A stretch of DNA of 64,000 bases from Ectobacillus ponti. GTDB taxonomy: Bacteria > Bacillota > Bacilli > Bacillales > Bacillaceae_G. The position numbers and the translations under genes are program-made. The stretch covers positions 186,001 through 250,000 of the forward strand of contig NZ_JANCLT010000001.1 of assembly GCF_024294785.1 (NCBI RefSeq). Direction: 5' to 3'. Shown one piece after another: positions 15,890 to 25,315 of this stretch. Under the pieces are notes generated by a model. That model searched no databases, was not told where the DNA came from, and saw only the letters and a list, made by a program, of their open reading frames with translations. Within the stretch, counting starts at the first letter, position 1. Every line of letters begins with the position of its first letter.

Positions 15890-17965
15890 TTACCGCCGCT
15901 GCGAAGCAAAGTAGGCATCAAGGATGCGCCGGCCAATTTTCTTGGAAATCGGATTTTTATCATCCTGCAGCCAAGGCACAACGACAGAAAAGGCAATTTC
16001 CGGGTTTTCATAAGGTGCGTATCCGACCAGTGTCAGATTGAAGCAGGAAGGAGGCCCTCCAAAAGGACCGCTTTTGCGGATATACGGGTCCGGGCCGTCA
16101 TAAAAGGTTTGTGCCGTTCCTGTCTTGCCGGCCGGCCGATACGGCGCTCCGTCAAAATAGGACGCCGCAGTTCCCTGGGAACCGTGCATGACAGCCCAAA
16201 ACCCGCGCTGCACAGCCCGCACATAACGGCTGTCCATATCAATCCGGTTCAGCACAACCGGCTCTGCCGAATAGACAATGCCTCCCCTTTCATGCAGCTG
16301 CTCGCCGGGGCGCCGCACTTCTTTGATCACTTGCGGCTTCAGCCGGTATCCATCGTTTGCAATGGTTGCCGCATATTGCACAAGCTGCAGCGGGGTGTAT
16401 GTATCGTATTGCCCGATGGCCAAATCCAGCAGGAATCCAGGCTTGGAAGAACTCCCCTTAAATCCGGCGGACTCGTTCGGCAAGTCAATTCCGGTCCGCA
16501 CGCCAAGCCCGAACTGGCTGAAATAATAACGCATCGTATCAAAGGCCTTCTGCTTCACATCCAGCGTCCCGCCCTTCACATAGGAAACCCCGGCCATATT
16601 CATGGCCGTTTTAAACATAAATACGTTAGAGGAACGCTCCAACGCGGTCAGATAGTTGATATTTCCCATGGTCGTCCATGATTTTTTGACAGGTGTGGCC
16701 CGCAGCACAATCGGCTCATCCAACAGAATGGTCTCCGGTGTAATAGCCCCGGTTTGAAAACCCGCCAGCACCGTTGCCCCTTTTACGGTCGACCCCATCG
16801 CATAGGAGCTGGTCATGGCTCCAATGGCATAATCCTGCACCCGCAGCCGCCCCTGCTTATCTTCCACAAGCTGCTTGCCGGCCATCGCCAAAATCTCGCC
16901 GTTTTTCGGGTTCATCATCACAACCAGGGCACGGTCAAGGAATTCTGTGCCGCGCTTCAGCTTGGCCCGCCGCAGCTCTTCCTCAATAATCCCTTCGACT
17001 TTCTTTTGCAGCTCCATATCAAGCGTCAGCACGAGGTCCTTCCCTTGCATCCCCCGGGACAAACGGACTGTTTCCAGGACCGTTCCGTCCTGGTTCATCA
17101 CATTCCTCATCTTTGCTTTAAATCCGTGCAGGGAGTCCTCATATACCTGTTCAAGATAGCTCTTGCCGACACGGTCATTGCGGTCATACCCGCGGACCAG
17201 ATAATAGTCCAGCCGCTCGCGGGGAAGCCCTTCGTTTGAGCTGGAAACACTGCCGAGCACGGAACGAAATACATGTTTATATTTATAATCGCGCTCCCAA
17301 TCCACAGTTGTATCCACACCTGGCAGCGTCCCCAGGTTTTCGCTGATCATGGCATACTCCTTTTCTGTCACCCTTTTATTCTTAATGACTTGCGGCGTCA
17401 TAAAATAGCTGCTGTCCATCTGCTTTTTGATTGCCAGCACTTCCAGATCCAACGACTGCAGCTCTGCCAGTTCGGCGGGAGTCACGCGCCCAAGCTGCTG
17501 GCTGTAAATATTCTGGTCCGTCAGCTTCTTTGCTGCCAGCAAGCGCCGTTCCATTGTTGTAATTTTTTGCCGGGCCCGCTGTGCATTGATTTGCATCCAG
17601 AAGTCTTTTTTATCCCGGTCCGTTAAGCTGTCTGCCGGCATGTGCATTAGGACCGCAAGCTTCTTGGCAATATGCAGCCGGTCCTCATCCGTTGCCCCCT
17701 GCATTCTCGTATAGGTAATGGTCCGAAGCGGCACATTGCCGACAATGAGCCGATTTTGGCGGTCAAAAATGCGGCCCCTCGGACTCGGTACACTGACAGC
17801 CACATTTTCGCCCCGTTTCACCTCGGCGCTATAGTCGTCGCCATACACAATTTGCAGCGCGCCAAGCCGCAGTATCAACGCGGAGAACATAACAAATACA
17901 AGAAAGAATAACAGGTTCAGACGGAACGGGACATGGCTCTTCCGCTTCTTCTCACTCTTCTTCAA
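15890..17965 (-). CDS. pbpA: Class B penicillin-binding protein (PbpA/PBP2-like transpeptidase)
   Basis: A peptidoglycan transpeptidase of about 691 residues: basic cytoplasmic tail, one N-terminal membrane anchor (about 15-38), a pedestal domain starting SVPSPRGRIFDRQNR, and a transpeptidase domain with the three active-site motifs STVK (Ser about 392), SSN and KTGTAQ. Related to B. subtilis PbpA (PBP2A), involved in cell elongation and spore outgrowth. I place the start at the TTG 8 nt downstream of GGAGGT; the reading from the earlier ATG would include the ribosome-binding site itself. It follows the MFS gene by 42 bp. Confidence 0.93.
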   Translation of the reverse strand: MKKSEKKRKSHVPFRLNLLFFLVFVMFSALILRLGALQIVYGDDYSAEVKRGENVAVSVPSPRGRIFDRQNRLIVGNVPLRTITYTRMQGATDEDRLHIAKKLAVLMHMPADSLTDRDKKDFWMQINAQRARQKITTMERRLLAAKKLTDQNIYSQQLGRVTPAELAELQSLDLEVLAIKKQMDSSYFMTPQVIKNKRVTEKEYAMISENLGTLPGVDTTVDWERDYKYKHVFRSVLGSVSSSNEGLPRERLDYYLVRGYDRNDRVGKSYLEQVYEDSLHGFKAKMRNVMNQDGTVLETVRLSRGMQGKDLVLTLDMELQKKVEGIIEEELRRAKLKRGTEFLDRALVVMMNPKNGEILAMAGKQLVEDKQGRLRVQDYAIGAMTSSYAMGSTVKGATVLAGFQTGAITPETILLDEPIVLRATPVKKSWTTMGNINYLTALERSSNVFMFKTAMNMAGVSYVKGGTLDVKQKAFDTMRYYFSQFGLGVRTGIDLPNESAGFKGSSSKPGFLLDLAIGQYDTYTPLQLVQYAATIANDGYRLKPQVIKEVRRPGEQLHERGGIVYSAEPVVLNRIDMDSRYVRAVQRGFWAVMHGSQGTAASYFDGAPYRPAGKTGTAQTFYDGPDPYIRKSGPFGGPPSCFNLTLVGYAPYENPEIAFSVVVPWLQDDKNPISKKIGRRILDAYFASQRR

Positions 17966-18007
17966 AGTATGCCACCTCCAATCCAGATACAAGCAGACAG
18001 GGAGAAG

Positions 18008-19288
18008 TCAGCCTTCTCCCTTCGTCAGTTCCTGGCGTGTCCGCGACACCTCCAGGCCGGGCTGCGGCTGCTTGGATGTATCGTAAGAAACATTCCTCAC
18101 CGCAAAATAAATGAATAAGTGTCCGACTCCGACAATGGACAACAGTACAGGAAGACTGCGTTCCGGCTGAAATGCAGATACGGCAAGAAGAAAAGCCGCG
18201 ATGGAAGCAATGCGGCCGCCGTTCAAGAACAGCTCGCGCACTACAATATATTCCACCCGCAGTTCCTTCACATTGAAAGCCTTTCCGATTACGTCGTAGG
18301 TCATGGACATATACGGCACAAGCAAAATCGGGTACGCAACAGCGATACAGGCTGCATAAATCAACAGCTTATAATACGTCACATGGAGTACAACAAGATA
18401 CACTGCGGCATAGAGGATGAGTCCTCCGAGAAGAATGGCTTTCTTCCGATACTTATCCTTAATAAGCCGGGTGGCCAGGTAGTAGCAGACAAATTGCACA
18501 CTGGAGCTAAGGAGACCAAATTTGCCGATGGCCAATTCACTGCCGGAAACAATGTATACGTAGACGGAGATGACAAATACAAATGTCCCTTCACGCAAGC
18601 CCTGGCAGAAATGGGCAACCGTAATGCGGCTCCAGTTTCGGTTGCGCCGCCGCTCACGCAGCACCTGCATCAATTCATAGCGCCCTTCGCACTCACGCCG
18701 GGACAGAAAAAAGCTCATGACGACAGCTGCCAAAAACAGAGCCAGCGACAGGAAGAAAATAAAGGTGTAGCCGTTCCATTTCACCATATGGGAAATGATG
18801 TATCCAGCCAAGATCGGACCGGCCATGCCGGCCACTGAGCCAAGCAAACCGAGGAAGCCGTTGAAGAAATCCCTCGTTTCCGGCTCGGTAATTTCAAAGG
18901 TGAGCAGGTTATAGGCCAGCCAGTAGAAGCCGTAGCCGATTCCAAGAAGGCCGCCGATTGCCAGAATATATTGCGACGCATGGGCCCCGGCCAGCAGAAC
19001 TGTAATAAAAAACAGAGCCAGCGCGGTGACGCCGAGGCGAAGAATGACGATGCGGTCAATCCTTTTGGCAAGCTTGCCGGCCGCAACAAATGTGATGGGC
19101 TGCATCACAACGACGGACAGGTTATACAGACCTATGTTGACAAAGTCTTTCGTCTGCTTCCAAAGGTAGATATTGACGAATGTATTGGACAAGGAGATGC
19201 CCAGGGAATAGAGCCCGCCAATTGTCAGTAAGAGGATGAGGTCCCGGTTGACCTCCACATCACCGATTAAGTGTTTGAGTTTTATCAT
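18008..19288 (-). CDS. yqgE: MFS transporter (YqgE-like)
   Basis: A 426-residue major facilitator protein with about 12 hydrophobic segments. The conserved loop between helices 2 and 3 is seen as GKLAKRIDRIVILRLGV. The cytoplasmic N-terminus (MIKLKHLIGDVEVNRDL) is short and ATG is preceded by GGAGAGG. Placed between sodA and pbpA as yqgE is in B. subtilis. Substrate unknown. Confidence 0.88.
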   Translation of the reverse strand: MIKLKHLIGDVEVNRDLILLLTIGGLYSLGISLSNTFVNIYLWKQTKDFVNIGLYNLSVVVMQPITFVAAGKLAKRIDRIVILRLGVTALALFFITVLLAGAHASQYILAIGGLLGIGYGFYWLAYNLLTFEITEPETRDFFNGFLGLLGSVAGMAGPILAGYIISHMVKWNGYTFIFFLSLALFLAAVVMSFFLSRRECEGRYELMQVLRERRRNRNWSRITVAHFCQGLREGTFVFVISVYVYIVSGSELAIGKFGLLSSSVQFVCYYLATRLIKDKYRKKAILLGGLILYAAVYLVVLHVTYYKLLIYAACIAVAYPILLVPYMSMTYDVIGKAFNVKELRVEYIVVRELFLNGGRIASIAAFLLAVSAFQPERSLPVLLSIVGVGHLFIYFAVRNVSYDTSKQPQPGLEVSRTRQELTKGEG

Positions 19289-19437
19289 GCAGACCTCTCC
19301 TTTGCTTCACGTTTTATTGTGTCGCTTGTAGGAAGGAATTATGTAAAAACCCTTTCTTTTTATACCGGGGAGAACTGCTTGCAGGGGCTTGGTCCATAAG
19401 CAAATTGCCGGATTCCGGCACAGCTGCCGGTTTCCAT

Positions 19438-19472
19438 AAAAAAACAGGGCCTACCCTGAGGAGGGAAGGCCC
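19438..19472 (-). terminator. Terminator after sodA
   Basis: GGGCCTTCCC pairs with GGGTAGGCCC, then TG and seven T residues on the minus strand, just after the sodA stop. Confidence 0.85.
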
Positions 19473-19479
19473 ATCATAA

Positions 19480-20088
19480 TTACTTCGCGTCTTGATAGCG
19501 CTTTTCTACAGCGTTCCAATCCACTACATTGTAGAATGCACCGATATAGTCAGGACGGCGGTTTTGGTAGTGCAGGTAGTAAGCATGCTCCCAAACGTCC
19601 AGGCCAAGGATTGGCGTCTTGCCTTCCATCAGCGGAGAGTCTTGGTTTGGTGTGCTTGTTACTTCCAATTCGCCGTTGTTCACAGCCAGCCATGCCCAGC
19701 CGGAGCCAAAGCGAGTTGTTGCTGCCTTTGTGAACTCCTCTTTGAATGCATCGTAGCTGCCGAATTTCGCGTTGATGGCTTCAGACAGTTCGCCAACCGG
19801 TGCACCGCCGCCGTTTGGAGACAGGATTGTCCAGAAAAGAGAGTGGTTCGCATGGCCGCCGCCGTTGTTGCGTACCGCTGTACGAATTGCTTCTGGAACT
19901 TCGTCCAGGTTGGAAATCAGGTCTTCTACGCTCTTTGCAGCCAACTCAGGGTAGTTTGCCAATGCCGCGTTCACGTTTGTGATGTACGTATTGTGGTGGC
20001 GTGTGTGGTGGATGTTCATTGTTTCCTTGTCGAAATGAGGCTCCAGCGCATCGTATGCGTAAGGAAGCTGTGGTAATTCGTATGCCAT
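19480..20088 (-). CDS. sodA: Superoxide dismutase (Mn/Fe type)
   Basis: Converts superoxide to hydrogen peroxide and oxygen. The 202-residue enzyme has the metal ligands in NIHHTRHH (His27), NHSLFW (second His), and [15 protein letters not shown] (Asp and His near 164 and 168); GGGHANH and the Gln/Gly pattern favour manganese. The frame continues 19 codons upstream, but AAAGGAGGAG and family alignment set the ATG at [12 protein letters not shown]. It diverges from the DUF1189 gene; its promoter contains an unusual inverted repeat. Confidence 0.96.
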   Translation of the reverse strand: MAYELPQLPYAYDALEPHFDKETMNIHHTRHHNTYITNVNAALANYPELAAKSVEDLISNLDEVPEAIRTAVRNNGGGHANHSLFWTILSPNGGGAPVGELSEAINAKFGSYDAFKEEFTKAATTRFGSGWAWLAVNNGELEVTSTPNQDSPLMEGKTPILGLDVWEHAYYLHYQNRRPDYIGAFYNVVDWNAVEKRYQDAK

Positions 20089-20143
20089 TGTAAGCTCCTC
20101 CTTTAATATGTATTGCAGACAACATGGCCTGCAGCGCATATTC

Positions 20144-20168
20144 ATTATACATCATTTCCAAAATGATG
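20144..20168 (-). promoter_or_regulatory. sodA promoter with perfect inverted repeat between -35 and -10
   Basis: TATAAT lies at 20144-20149 on the minus strand. Immediately upstream, 20150-20168 reads CATCATTT-CCA-AAATGATG, a perfect 8-bp inverted repeat with a 3-bp centre that fills the promoter spacer. The -35 17 bp upstream is TTTTCA (4 of 6). Position and symmetry suggest an operator; the regulator is not known. Confidence 0.6.
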
Positions 20169-20329
20169 AAAAACAAGTATGCGATATCTGTATCATCAAT
20201 AACGTACCAAATTTTGTGAAGCTTTTCAAATCATTTGAATCGAAAACAGGCCGCGGCTTGTTTGAATCGGGATTGTTACGCTACAATGAACTTGTACATA
20301 TAATGAAAAAAGAAAAAGGAAGTGAATAC

Positions 20330-21112
20330 ATGTCCGTCCTCACACAATTCTGGAAAAGCCTCTACTCCCCGAAAGATATGGCGCGCTTCCGGTTCCAAAA
20401 ATTTGGCAAGGCAGTCCTGTATATTTTTCTGCTGTCGCTCTTGTCTGTTGTTCCCGAAATCACACAAGTGGGCAAGCTCTTTCAAACTGAACTGGCGATG
20501 ATGGAGGAAACTGTTGAGACTGATATTCCCGATTTCACCATTGAAAAGGGAGAACTGAAGGCCGGCCTTCAAAAACCGATTGTGAAGGAGCAGAGCCGGT
20601 TTCTTCTGTTCTTTGACCCGAATGCCACAAAGCTTCCTTCCCAATATGAAACGGAAGCAGGTATGTTTTTCTTAAAGAATGAGCTGACCGTGATCGCACC
20701 AAACCGGACTGAAACGTATCCGTATACACTCTTAAATGACCAGGTCATTCAAAAGAAGGACATTCAGGAATTTTTGAACTTCATGCACAGCATCCTGCCG
20801 ATCGCCCTTGTTCTCCTCGGTGTGCTGCTGTACCTGTCCGACGTGTTTATCAGCTTCCTTGCAATCACCTTGCTGGCAATGATCGGCCAGTTTATGGCCG
20901 GGCAGCTGCAGCGTAAGCTGAACTATAAACAGGTTTGGGTGCTGTGTGTATACAGCACCACCCTGCCCACAGTATTTTTCATGATCATGACTGCTTTAAA
21001 CATTACCGTACAGTTTTCCACACTGATTTTCTCTTTCGTTACCCTGTTCATGTTCTATCTCATCATCAAAGAAATTCCCGCCCCGAAGCAAAAGGAGAAA
21101 ATGCCGCTATAA
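20330..21112 (+). CDS. yqgB: DUF1189 membrane protein (YqgB-like)
   Basis: A 260-residue integral membrane protein starting MSVLTQFWKSLYSPKDMARF, the conserved N-terminal motif of DUF1189 (maltodextrin-utilisation YvdJ/YqgB type). One helix near 30-45, an extracellular domain of about 110 residues, then four helices from about 155. The ATG follows AAAAAGGAAG; the frame is open 74 codons upstream without support. Function unknown. Divergent from sodA, upstream of yqfZ. Confidence 0.82.
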   Translation: MSVLTQFWKSLYSPKDMARFRFQKFGKAVLYIFLLSLLSVVPEITQVGKLFQTELAMMEETVETDIPDFTIEKGELKAGLQKPIVKEQSRFLLFFDPNATKLPSQYETEAGMFFLKNELTVIAPNRTETYPYTLLNDQVIQKKDIQEFLNFMHSILPIALVLLGVLLYLSDVFISFLAITLLAMIGQFMAGQLQRKLNYKQVWVLCVYSTTLPTVFFMIMTALNITVQFSTLIFSFVTLFMFYLIIKEIPAPKQKEKMPL

Positions 21113-21125
21113 GCGGTATTTTTTT
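21103..21125 (+). terminator. Terminator overlapping the yqgB stop
   Basis: GCCGC-TATAA-GCGGT with the stop codon in the loop, followed by a run of T residues. Confidence 0.65.
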
Positions 21126-21164
21126 ATGGGACAAGCATATATTTCTCTACAAAGGAGTGGAGAA

Positions 21165-21527
21165 ATGATGAAGCGATTAGGAATGACTCTTTGCGTCCTA
21201 TTAGTTGGCTATATTATTTTTTATGACATGACCGTAGGCACATTAAAGCTATTACATACATTTCCTCAGGCAAAGCCAACCTCTGCCTCTGTAGAAGAAG
21301 CGGCAGCCGCACCGGAACAGAAAACAGAGAAGACCGATGCCCAGACCGATTTCAAGCCTGTCGAAATCAAAAGCGGCGACACCGTCCTGTCTGTGACAGA
21401 AGCCATCAATAAAAAGAAGCCGCCTGCCATCGACAAAATCGTGGAGGACTTCCGCAGGCTGAATCCCAATGAATCCCCGACGAAGCTGCGAATAGGAAAG
21501 ACATACAAATTCCCATTATATAAGTAG
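21165..21527 (+). CDS. yqfZ: LysM-like membrane-anchored protein (YqfZ-like)
   Basis: A 120-residue protein with an N-terminal membrane anchor (about 4-22), an acidic/Ala linker and a C-terminal module FKPVEIKSGDTVLSVTEAIN...LNPNESPTKLRIGKTYKFP, which has the layout of a peptidoglycan-binding LysM (SGDT, LNP, L-IGK-Y-FP) with a longer middle. ATG follows AAAGGAG by 7 nt; a second ATG is adjacent. Position before ispG matches yqfZ. It probably sits outside the membrane, touching the wall. Confidence 0.78.
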   Translation: MMKRLGMTLCVLLVGYIIFYDMTVGTLKLLHTFPQAKPTSASVEEAAAAPEQKTEKTDAQTDFKPVEIKSGDTVLSVTEAINKKKPPAIDKIVEDFRRLNPNESPTKLRIGKTYKFPLYK

Positions 21528-21626
21528 GTACAACATATTTCTTGTCAATCATGCGAGAGCGTTGATACAATAGGTGAGAAATGAGCCGCATCGGCAAACT
21601 TCTCACAGAAGGAGAGCGATCTATTC

Positions 21627-22718
21627 GTGAACGAGATTACACATCGTACGGAAACACGCCCCGTCAAAGTGGGCAACCTCACTATTGGTGGCAATAACGA
21701 GTTAATTATACAAAGCATGACAACAACAAAGACGCATGACGTGGAGGCGACAGTGGCAGAAATCAAACGGCTTGAGGAAGCCGGCTGCCAGGTGGTCCGC
21801 GTCGCTGTGCCGGATGAGCGCGCAGCCAATGCAATTGCAGATATCAAAAAGCAGATTAATATCCCGCTTGTGGCGGATATCCACTTCGATTACCGCCTTG
21901 CGCTGAAGGCGATTGAAGGCGGCGTCGACAAGGTGCGGATCAACCCTGGCAATATCGGCCGCCGCGAAAAGGTGGAAGCAGTGGTGAACGCCGCGAAAGC
22001 AAGAGGCATTCCCATCCGGATTGGTGTAAACGCCGGGTCTTTGGAGCGCCACATTCTGGAGAAATACGGCTATCCGACAGCGGACGGCATGGTGGAAAGC
22101 GCCCTGCATCACATCAAAATTCTTGAGGATCTTGACTTCCACGACATTATCGTGTCCATGAAGGCCTCTGATGTGAACCTGGCGATTGAAGCATATGAGA
22201 AAGCGTCCCGCGCTTTTAAATACCCATTGCATCTGGGCATCACGGAGTCCGGCACCTTGTTTGCCGGCACGGTCAAGAGTGCGGCCGGCCTTGGCGCCAT
22301 TCTAAGCAAGGGCATCGGCAACACGCTTCGCATCTCGCTGAGTGCGGACCCGGTGGAGGAAGTGAAGGTGGCGCGTGAGCTGCTGAAGTCATTCGGACTT
22401 GCCTCTAATGCCGCCACACTCATCTCCTGCCCGACATGCGGCCGGATCGAGATTGATTTGATCAGCATCGCCAATGAAGTGGAAGAGTACATTTCCAAGA
22501 TTAAAGCGCCAATTAAAGTGGCTGTGCTCGGCTGTGCGGTAAACGGGCCGGGTGAAGCGCGCGAAGCAGACATCGGCATCGCCGGTGCCCGCGGCGAGGG
22601 CCTTCTGTTCCGCAAGGGCGAAATCGTCCGCAAAATTCCGGAGCAGGATCTTGTCAGCGAGCTGAAAAAGGAAGTTGACAAGCTGGCGGAGGAGTACGCT
22701 GCCAAACAGGAAAAATAA
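21627..22718 (+). CDS. ispG: 4-hydroxy-3-methylbut-2-en-1-yl diphosphate synthase (flavodoxin)
   Basis: [4Fe-4S] enzyme of the MEP isoprenoid pathway making HMBPP, the substrate of IspH encoded at 28742-29683. The 363-residue protein has the TIM-barrel domain start [24 protein letters not shown] and VRINPGNIG, and the cluster cysteines in CPTCGR and [10 protein letters not shown]. The start is GTG, 10 nt after AAGGAGAG; initiation spacing is on the long side but no better start is in frame. Confidence 0.97.
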   Translation: MNEITHRTETRPVKVGNLTIGGNNELIIQSMTTTKTHDVEATVAEIKRLEEAGCQVVRVAVPDERAANAIADIKKQINIPLVADIHFDYRLALKAIEGGVDKVRINPGNIGRREKVEAVVNAAKARGIPIRIGVNAGSLERHILEKYGYPTADGMVESALHHIKILEDLDFHDIIVSMKASDVNLAIEAYEKASRAFKYPLHLGITESGTLFAGTVKSAAGLGAILSKGIGNTLRISLSADPVEEVKVARELLKSFGLASNAATLISCPTCGRIEIDLISIANEVEEYISKIKAPIKVAVLGCAVNGPGEAREADIGIAGARGEGLLFRKGEIVRKIPEQDLVSELKKEVDKLAEEYAAKQEK

Positions 22719-22747
22719 AAAAGATGTCCCGCGCGGACATCTTTTTT
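22717..22747. terminator. Bidirectional terminator between ispG and zur
   Basis: AAAAGATGTCC pairs with GGACATCTTTT around CGCGC, with A/T runs on both flanks, serving the convergent ispG and zur genes. Confidence 0.88.
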
Positions 22748-23156
22748 ATTTGCATTCCGGGCACTTTCCGTACACCTCAAACTTGTGCCCCGTTACTTCA
22801 TAGCCGTCAATCTCCCGAAATGGGACATCCATCGGGCAAACCGTCACTTCCTTTGTCCGGCCGCAATCCAAACAGATAAAATGATGGTGGTGCTCATGCG
22901 TCGAACACTTGAAGCGGAAGTGCTTCTCTCCCCCAAGCTCTGTCTGCTCCAAGATGCCCAGCTCCACAAACAGAGACAGATTCCGGTAAATTGTATCAAA
23001 GCTCAGCCCGGGATAATCATCCTTCAGGGCCTCCTGAACATCCTTTGCCGTCAAATACTTATTCTGCATAGAGAAGAACCGGAGCATATCCTCCCGCTTT
23101 CCCGTATGCTTGAATCCCTTCTCCTTCATCAGCTGCAGGGCTTCCGTCAGCTTCAT
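22746..23156 (-). CDS. zur: Zinc uptake regulator Zur (Fur family)
   Basis: A 136-residue Fur-family repressor. N-terminal winged helix ([28 protein letters not shown]) and a C-terminal zinc domain with [17 protein letters not shown] and the terminal CPEC, giving both regulatory and structural zinc sites. Start set by GGGAGGGGG directly before MKLTEAL. It is the last gene of znuC-znuB-zur, so it should repress its own expression through the Zur box ahead of znuC. Confidence 0.93.
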   Translation of the reverse strand: MKLTEALQLMKEKGFKHTGKREDMLRFFSMQNKYLTAKDVQEALKDDYPGLSFDTIYRNLSLFVELGILEQTELGGEKHFRFKCSTHEHHHHFICLDCGRTKEVTVCPMDVPFREIDGYEVTGHKFEVYGKCPECK

Positions 23157-23169
23157 GCGTCCCCCTCCC

Positions 23170-24003
23170 TTATGCCGTTTTTTTCTTCTTCCAGAGAATC
23201 GCGCCAATCAAAACAAGAACAGAAATCATGACAATCGTGCCGCCCGGCGCCAAATCCAGCTGATAAGACAGCATCAGCCCGCCGACAACCGCCAGCTCTC
23301 CGAAAAGTACGGCAAACAAAACGGTCTGCTTAAAGCCTCTCGCAATGCGGATGCTGGCCGCAACAGGCAGCGTCATAAGCGAGGAAACGAGCAAAATGCC
23401 GACAACCCGCATAGAAGCCGCAATCACCAGCGCCACCAGAACGATGAATACAAAATGAATCCACTTTGCACGCAAGCCGGTTGCGGATGCATATTCCTCA
23501 TCAAAGGAGAGCAGAAACAGCTCCTTATACAGCAGCAGGGTCACCGCCAGCACAAGCACGGCAATTCCCGCCACGACAAGCAGGTCACTGCCGCTCACCG
23601 CGCTGACACTCCCGAACAGATAATTAAAGAGATCTGTATTAAAGCCATTTGCCAATGAAATAAAAATGACGCCAAGTCCGATGCCCGCCGAAAGAATAAT
23701 CGGCACCGCCAGCTCCTGATAATGCTTATAGACGTTGCGCAGCCGCTCAATGAGCAGCGCGCCGCCAATCGAAAAGGCCATGCCCATATAAAGCGGGTTC
23801 AAGAAGCCGCCGGGAAAAACTGTTTTTTCCAGCAGCAGACTTGCCGCGATACCGGAAAGCGTCACATGGCTCAAAGCATCGGCAATCAGAGACAGCCTGC
23901 GGATGACGACAAAGACGCCAAGCAGCGGCGCCACCAAGCCAATCAAGATGCCGGCATACAGCGCATTGCGCAAAAAATCATACTGCAAAAAATCCTGGAT
24001 CAT
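23170..24003 (-). CDS. znuB: Zinc ABC transporter permease (ZnuB/AdcB)
   Basis: Membrane subunit of a manganese/zinc-type ABC importer, 277 residues with eight or nine helices and the family segment [19 protein letters not shown]. It overlaps the end of znuC by 4 bp and is followed 13 bp later by zur. Zinc rather than manganese is inferred from the Zur box and the neighbouring regulator. Confidence 0.93.
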   Translation of the reverse strand: MIQDFLQYDFLRNALYAGILIGLVAPLLGVFVVIRRLSLIADALSHVTLSGIAASLLLEKTVFPGGFLNPLYMGMAFSIGGALLIERLRNVYKHYQELAVPIILSAGIGLGVIFISLANGFNTDLFNYLFGSVSAVSGSDLLVVAGIAVLVLAVTLLLYKELFLLSFDEEYASATGLRAKWIHFVFIVLVALVIAASMRVVGILLVSSLMTLPVAASIRIARGFKQTVLFAVLFGELAVVGGLMLSYQLDLAPGGTIVMISVLVLIGAILWKKKKTA

Positions 24004-24776
24004 CGTACACCCCCGTGCTGATGGTCGTGGTGGTCAATCACATGGACATGATGGCCGTAAAACGGGGATAAGTCCGCGGTCTTCAGTTCATTGAAGGCTT
24101 CCGTATCGCCATGGAAGAACAAATGCTTGTTCACACAAGCCACATGTGTCACTTTATCGGTAATGGCGCCAATATCATGGGTCACCATCAGCAACGTAAT
24201 GCCCAAATCCTCGTTCAGATGCCCCAGCATTGTGTAGAAATTTTGGACATTCTCGGCATCCACACCCACTGTCGGCTCATCCAAAATAAGCAGCTCCGGT
24301 TCGCTGACAAGCGCCCGGGCAATAAACACACGCTGCTGCTGGCCGCCGGACAGCTCACCGATATTGCGGTCCACAAACTCGCTCATCCCGACTGCCTCGA
24401 TGGCCGCACGCACCTTTTCCTTCTGCTCCTTATTGAAAAAGCGGAATAATCCAGTCTTGGAAACAAGCCCCATGGATACAACCTCAAATACTGTCGCCGG
24501 AAAGCCGGAGTTAAAGCTGTTTGCTTTTTGTGATACATAGCCAATTTTATCCCATTCCTTAAAGCGGCGGATATCGGTGCCAAACAGCCGGATACTCCCC
24601 TCCTTCAGCTTCAGGATTCCGAGAATGCACTTCAACAGCGTGGATTTGCCCGACCCATTCGGTCCGACAAGCCCGAGAAATGACCCTTTTGGAACCTGTA
24701 AATGAATATCCTCCAGTACGTTTTGATTTTCGTAGCGGAAGGATAGATGGTCAATTTCAATCATATATTCTTTCAT
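24000..24776 (-). CDS. znuC: Zinc ABC transporter ATPase (ZnuC/AdcC) with His-rich tail
   Basis: ATPase of the zinc importer, 258 residues: Walker A GPNGSGKST, signature [16 protein letters not shown], Walker B LLILDEPTVGVD, switch His VTHDIG. The last 17 residues hold seven histidines (HHVHVIDHHDHQHGG), a likely metal-binding tail. No substrate-binding lipoprotein gene is adjacent, so that partner must be encoded elsewhere. Confidence 0.94.
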   Translation of the reverse strand: MKEYMIEIDHLSFRYENQNVLEDIHLQVPKGSFLGLVGPNGSGKSTLLKCILGILKLKEGSIRLFGTDIRRFKEWDKIGYVSQKANSFNSGFPATVFEVVSMGLVSKTGLFRFFNKEQKEKVRAAIEAVGMSEFVDRNIGELSGGQQQRVFIARALVSEPELLILDEPTVGVDAENVQNFYTMLGHLNEDLGITLLMVTHDIGAITDKVTHVACVNKHLFFHGDTEAFNELKTADLSPFYGHHVHVIDHHDHQHGGVR

Positions 24777-24791
24777 CGTCTCACCTTTTGT

Positions 24792-24812
24792 AATTCAGAA
24801 TAATTCCGATTT
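24792..24812 (-). promoter_or_regulatory. Zur box upstream of znuCB-zur
   Basis: On the minus strand the 21-mer starting AAATCGGAATTATTC matches the B. subtilis Zur consensus AAATCGTAATnATTACGATTT at 17 of 20 defined positions. It sits at about +7 to +27 of the predicted transcript. Confidence 0.72.
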
Positions 24813-24825
24813 GTCTCTGTCCGCA

Positions 24826-24854
24826 ATTATAGTACAGCTTACTGCTTTTGTAAA
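24826..24854 (-). promoter_or_regulatory. SigA promoter of znuCB-zur
   Basis: TTTACA (24849-24854), 17-bp spacer, TATAAT (24826-24831) on the minus strand. Confidence 0.75.
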
Positions 24855-24979
24855 TAAAGCTGCCTGCCCCGCCATACAGCCCATTATAGCACAGCGCCTC
24901 TCTTTTCCACATCCGTCCCGGTTATAGTGACAGGCCCTCTCACATATATTTCGGTAGAACCGCAAAAAGGAGGCGCACC

Positions 24980-25234
24980 ATGAATCTTTTTCAGCAGATT
25001 GTCAATAAAAAGCTGAACAACGCCACACCAGAGGACTTGCTCAAGCTGAGCAGCGAGCACGGCATTGCTCTCACCCCCGCCCAGGCGCAGAAATGTGCCG
25101 CGCTGATCAAGGGAAAGAACATCAATATCTATAATCCGGCTGAGCGGGTGGAGCTGATTAAGCAGATTGCCAAGGTCACCTCTCCGGCAACTGCCCAGCA
25201 GGTGAATGCCCTGCTGCAGAAGCTGCTGAAATAG
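24980..25234 (+). CDS. yqfT: YqfT-like protein, DUF2624
   Basis: An 84-residue soluble, mostly helical protein starting MNLFQQIVNKKLNNATPEDL, with a Helix-turn-like first half (LLKLSSEHGIALTPAQAQKCAALI) and an Ala/Gln-rich second. Matches the DUF2624/YqfT family and sits next to nfo as in B. subtilis. AAAAAGGAGG stands before the ATG. Function unknown. Confidence 0.82.
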   Translation: MNLFQQIVNKKLNNATPEDLLKLSSEHGIALTPAQAQKCAALIKGKNINIYNPAERVELIKQIAKVTSPATAQQVNALLQKLLK

Positions 25235-25244
25235 AAGGTCACAC

Positions 25245-25276
25245 AAAAAAGGCAATCTGTCACGATTGCCTTTTTT
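25245..25276. terminator. Bidirectional terminator between yqfT and nfo
   Basis: AAAAAAGGCAATC pairs with GATTGCCTTTTTT around TGTCAC; serves both convergent genes. Confidence 0.9.
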
Positions 25277-25315
25277 GCCGTTAAACAAACAGCGGGCCGA
25301 ACGGGCCGGTTCTTG

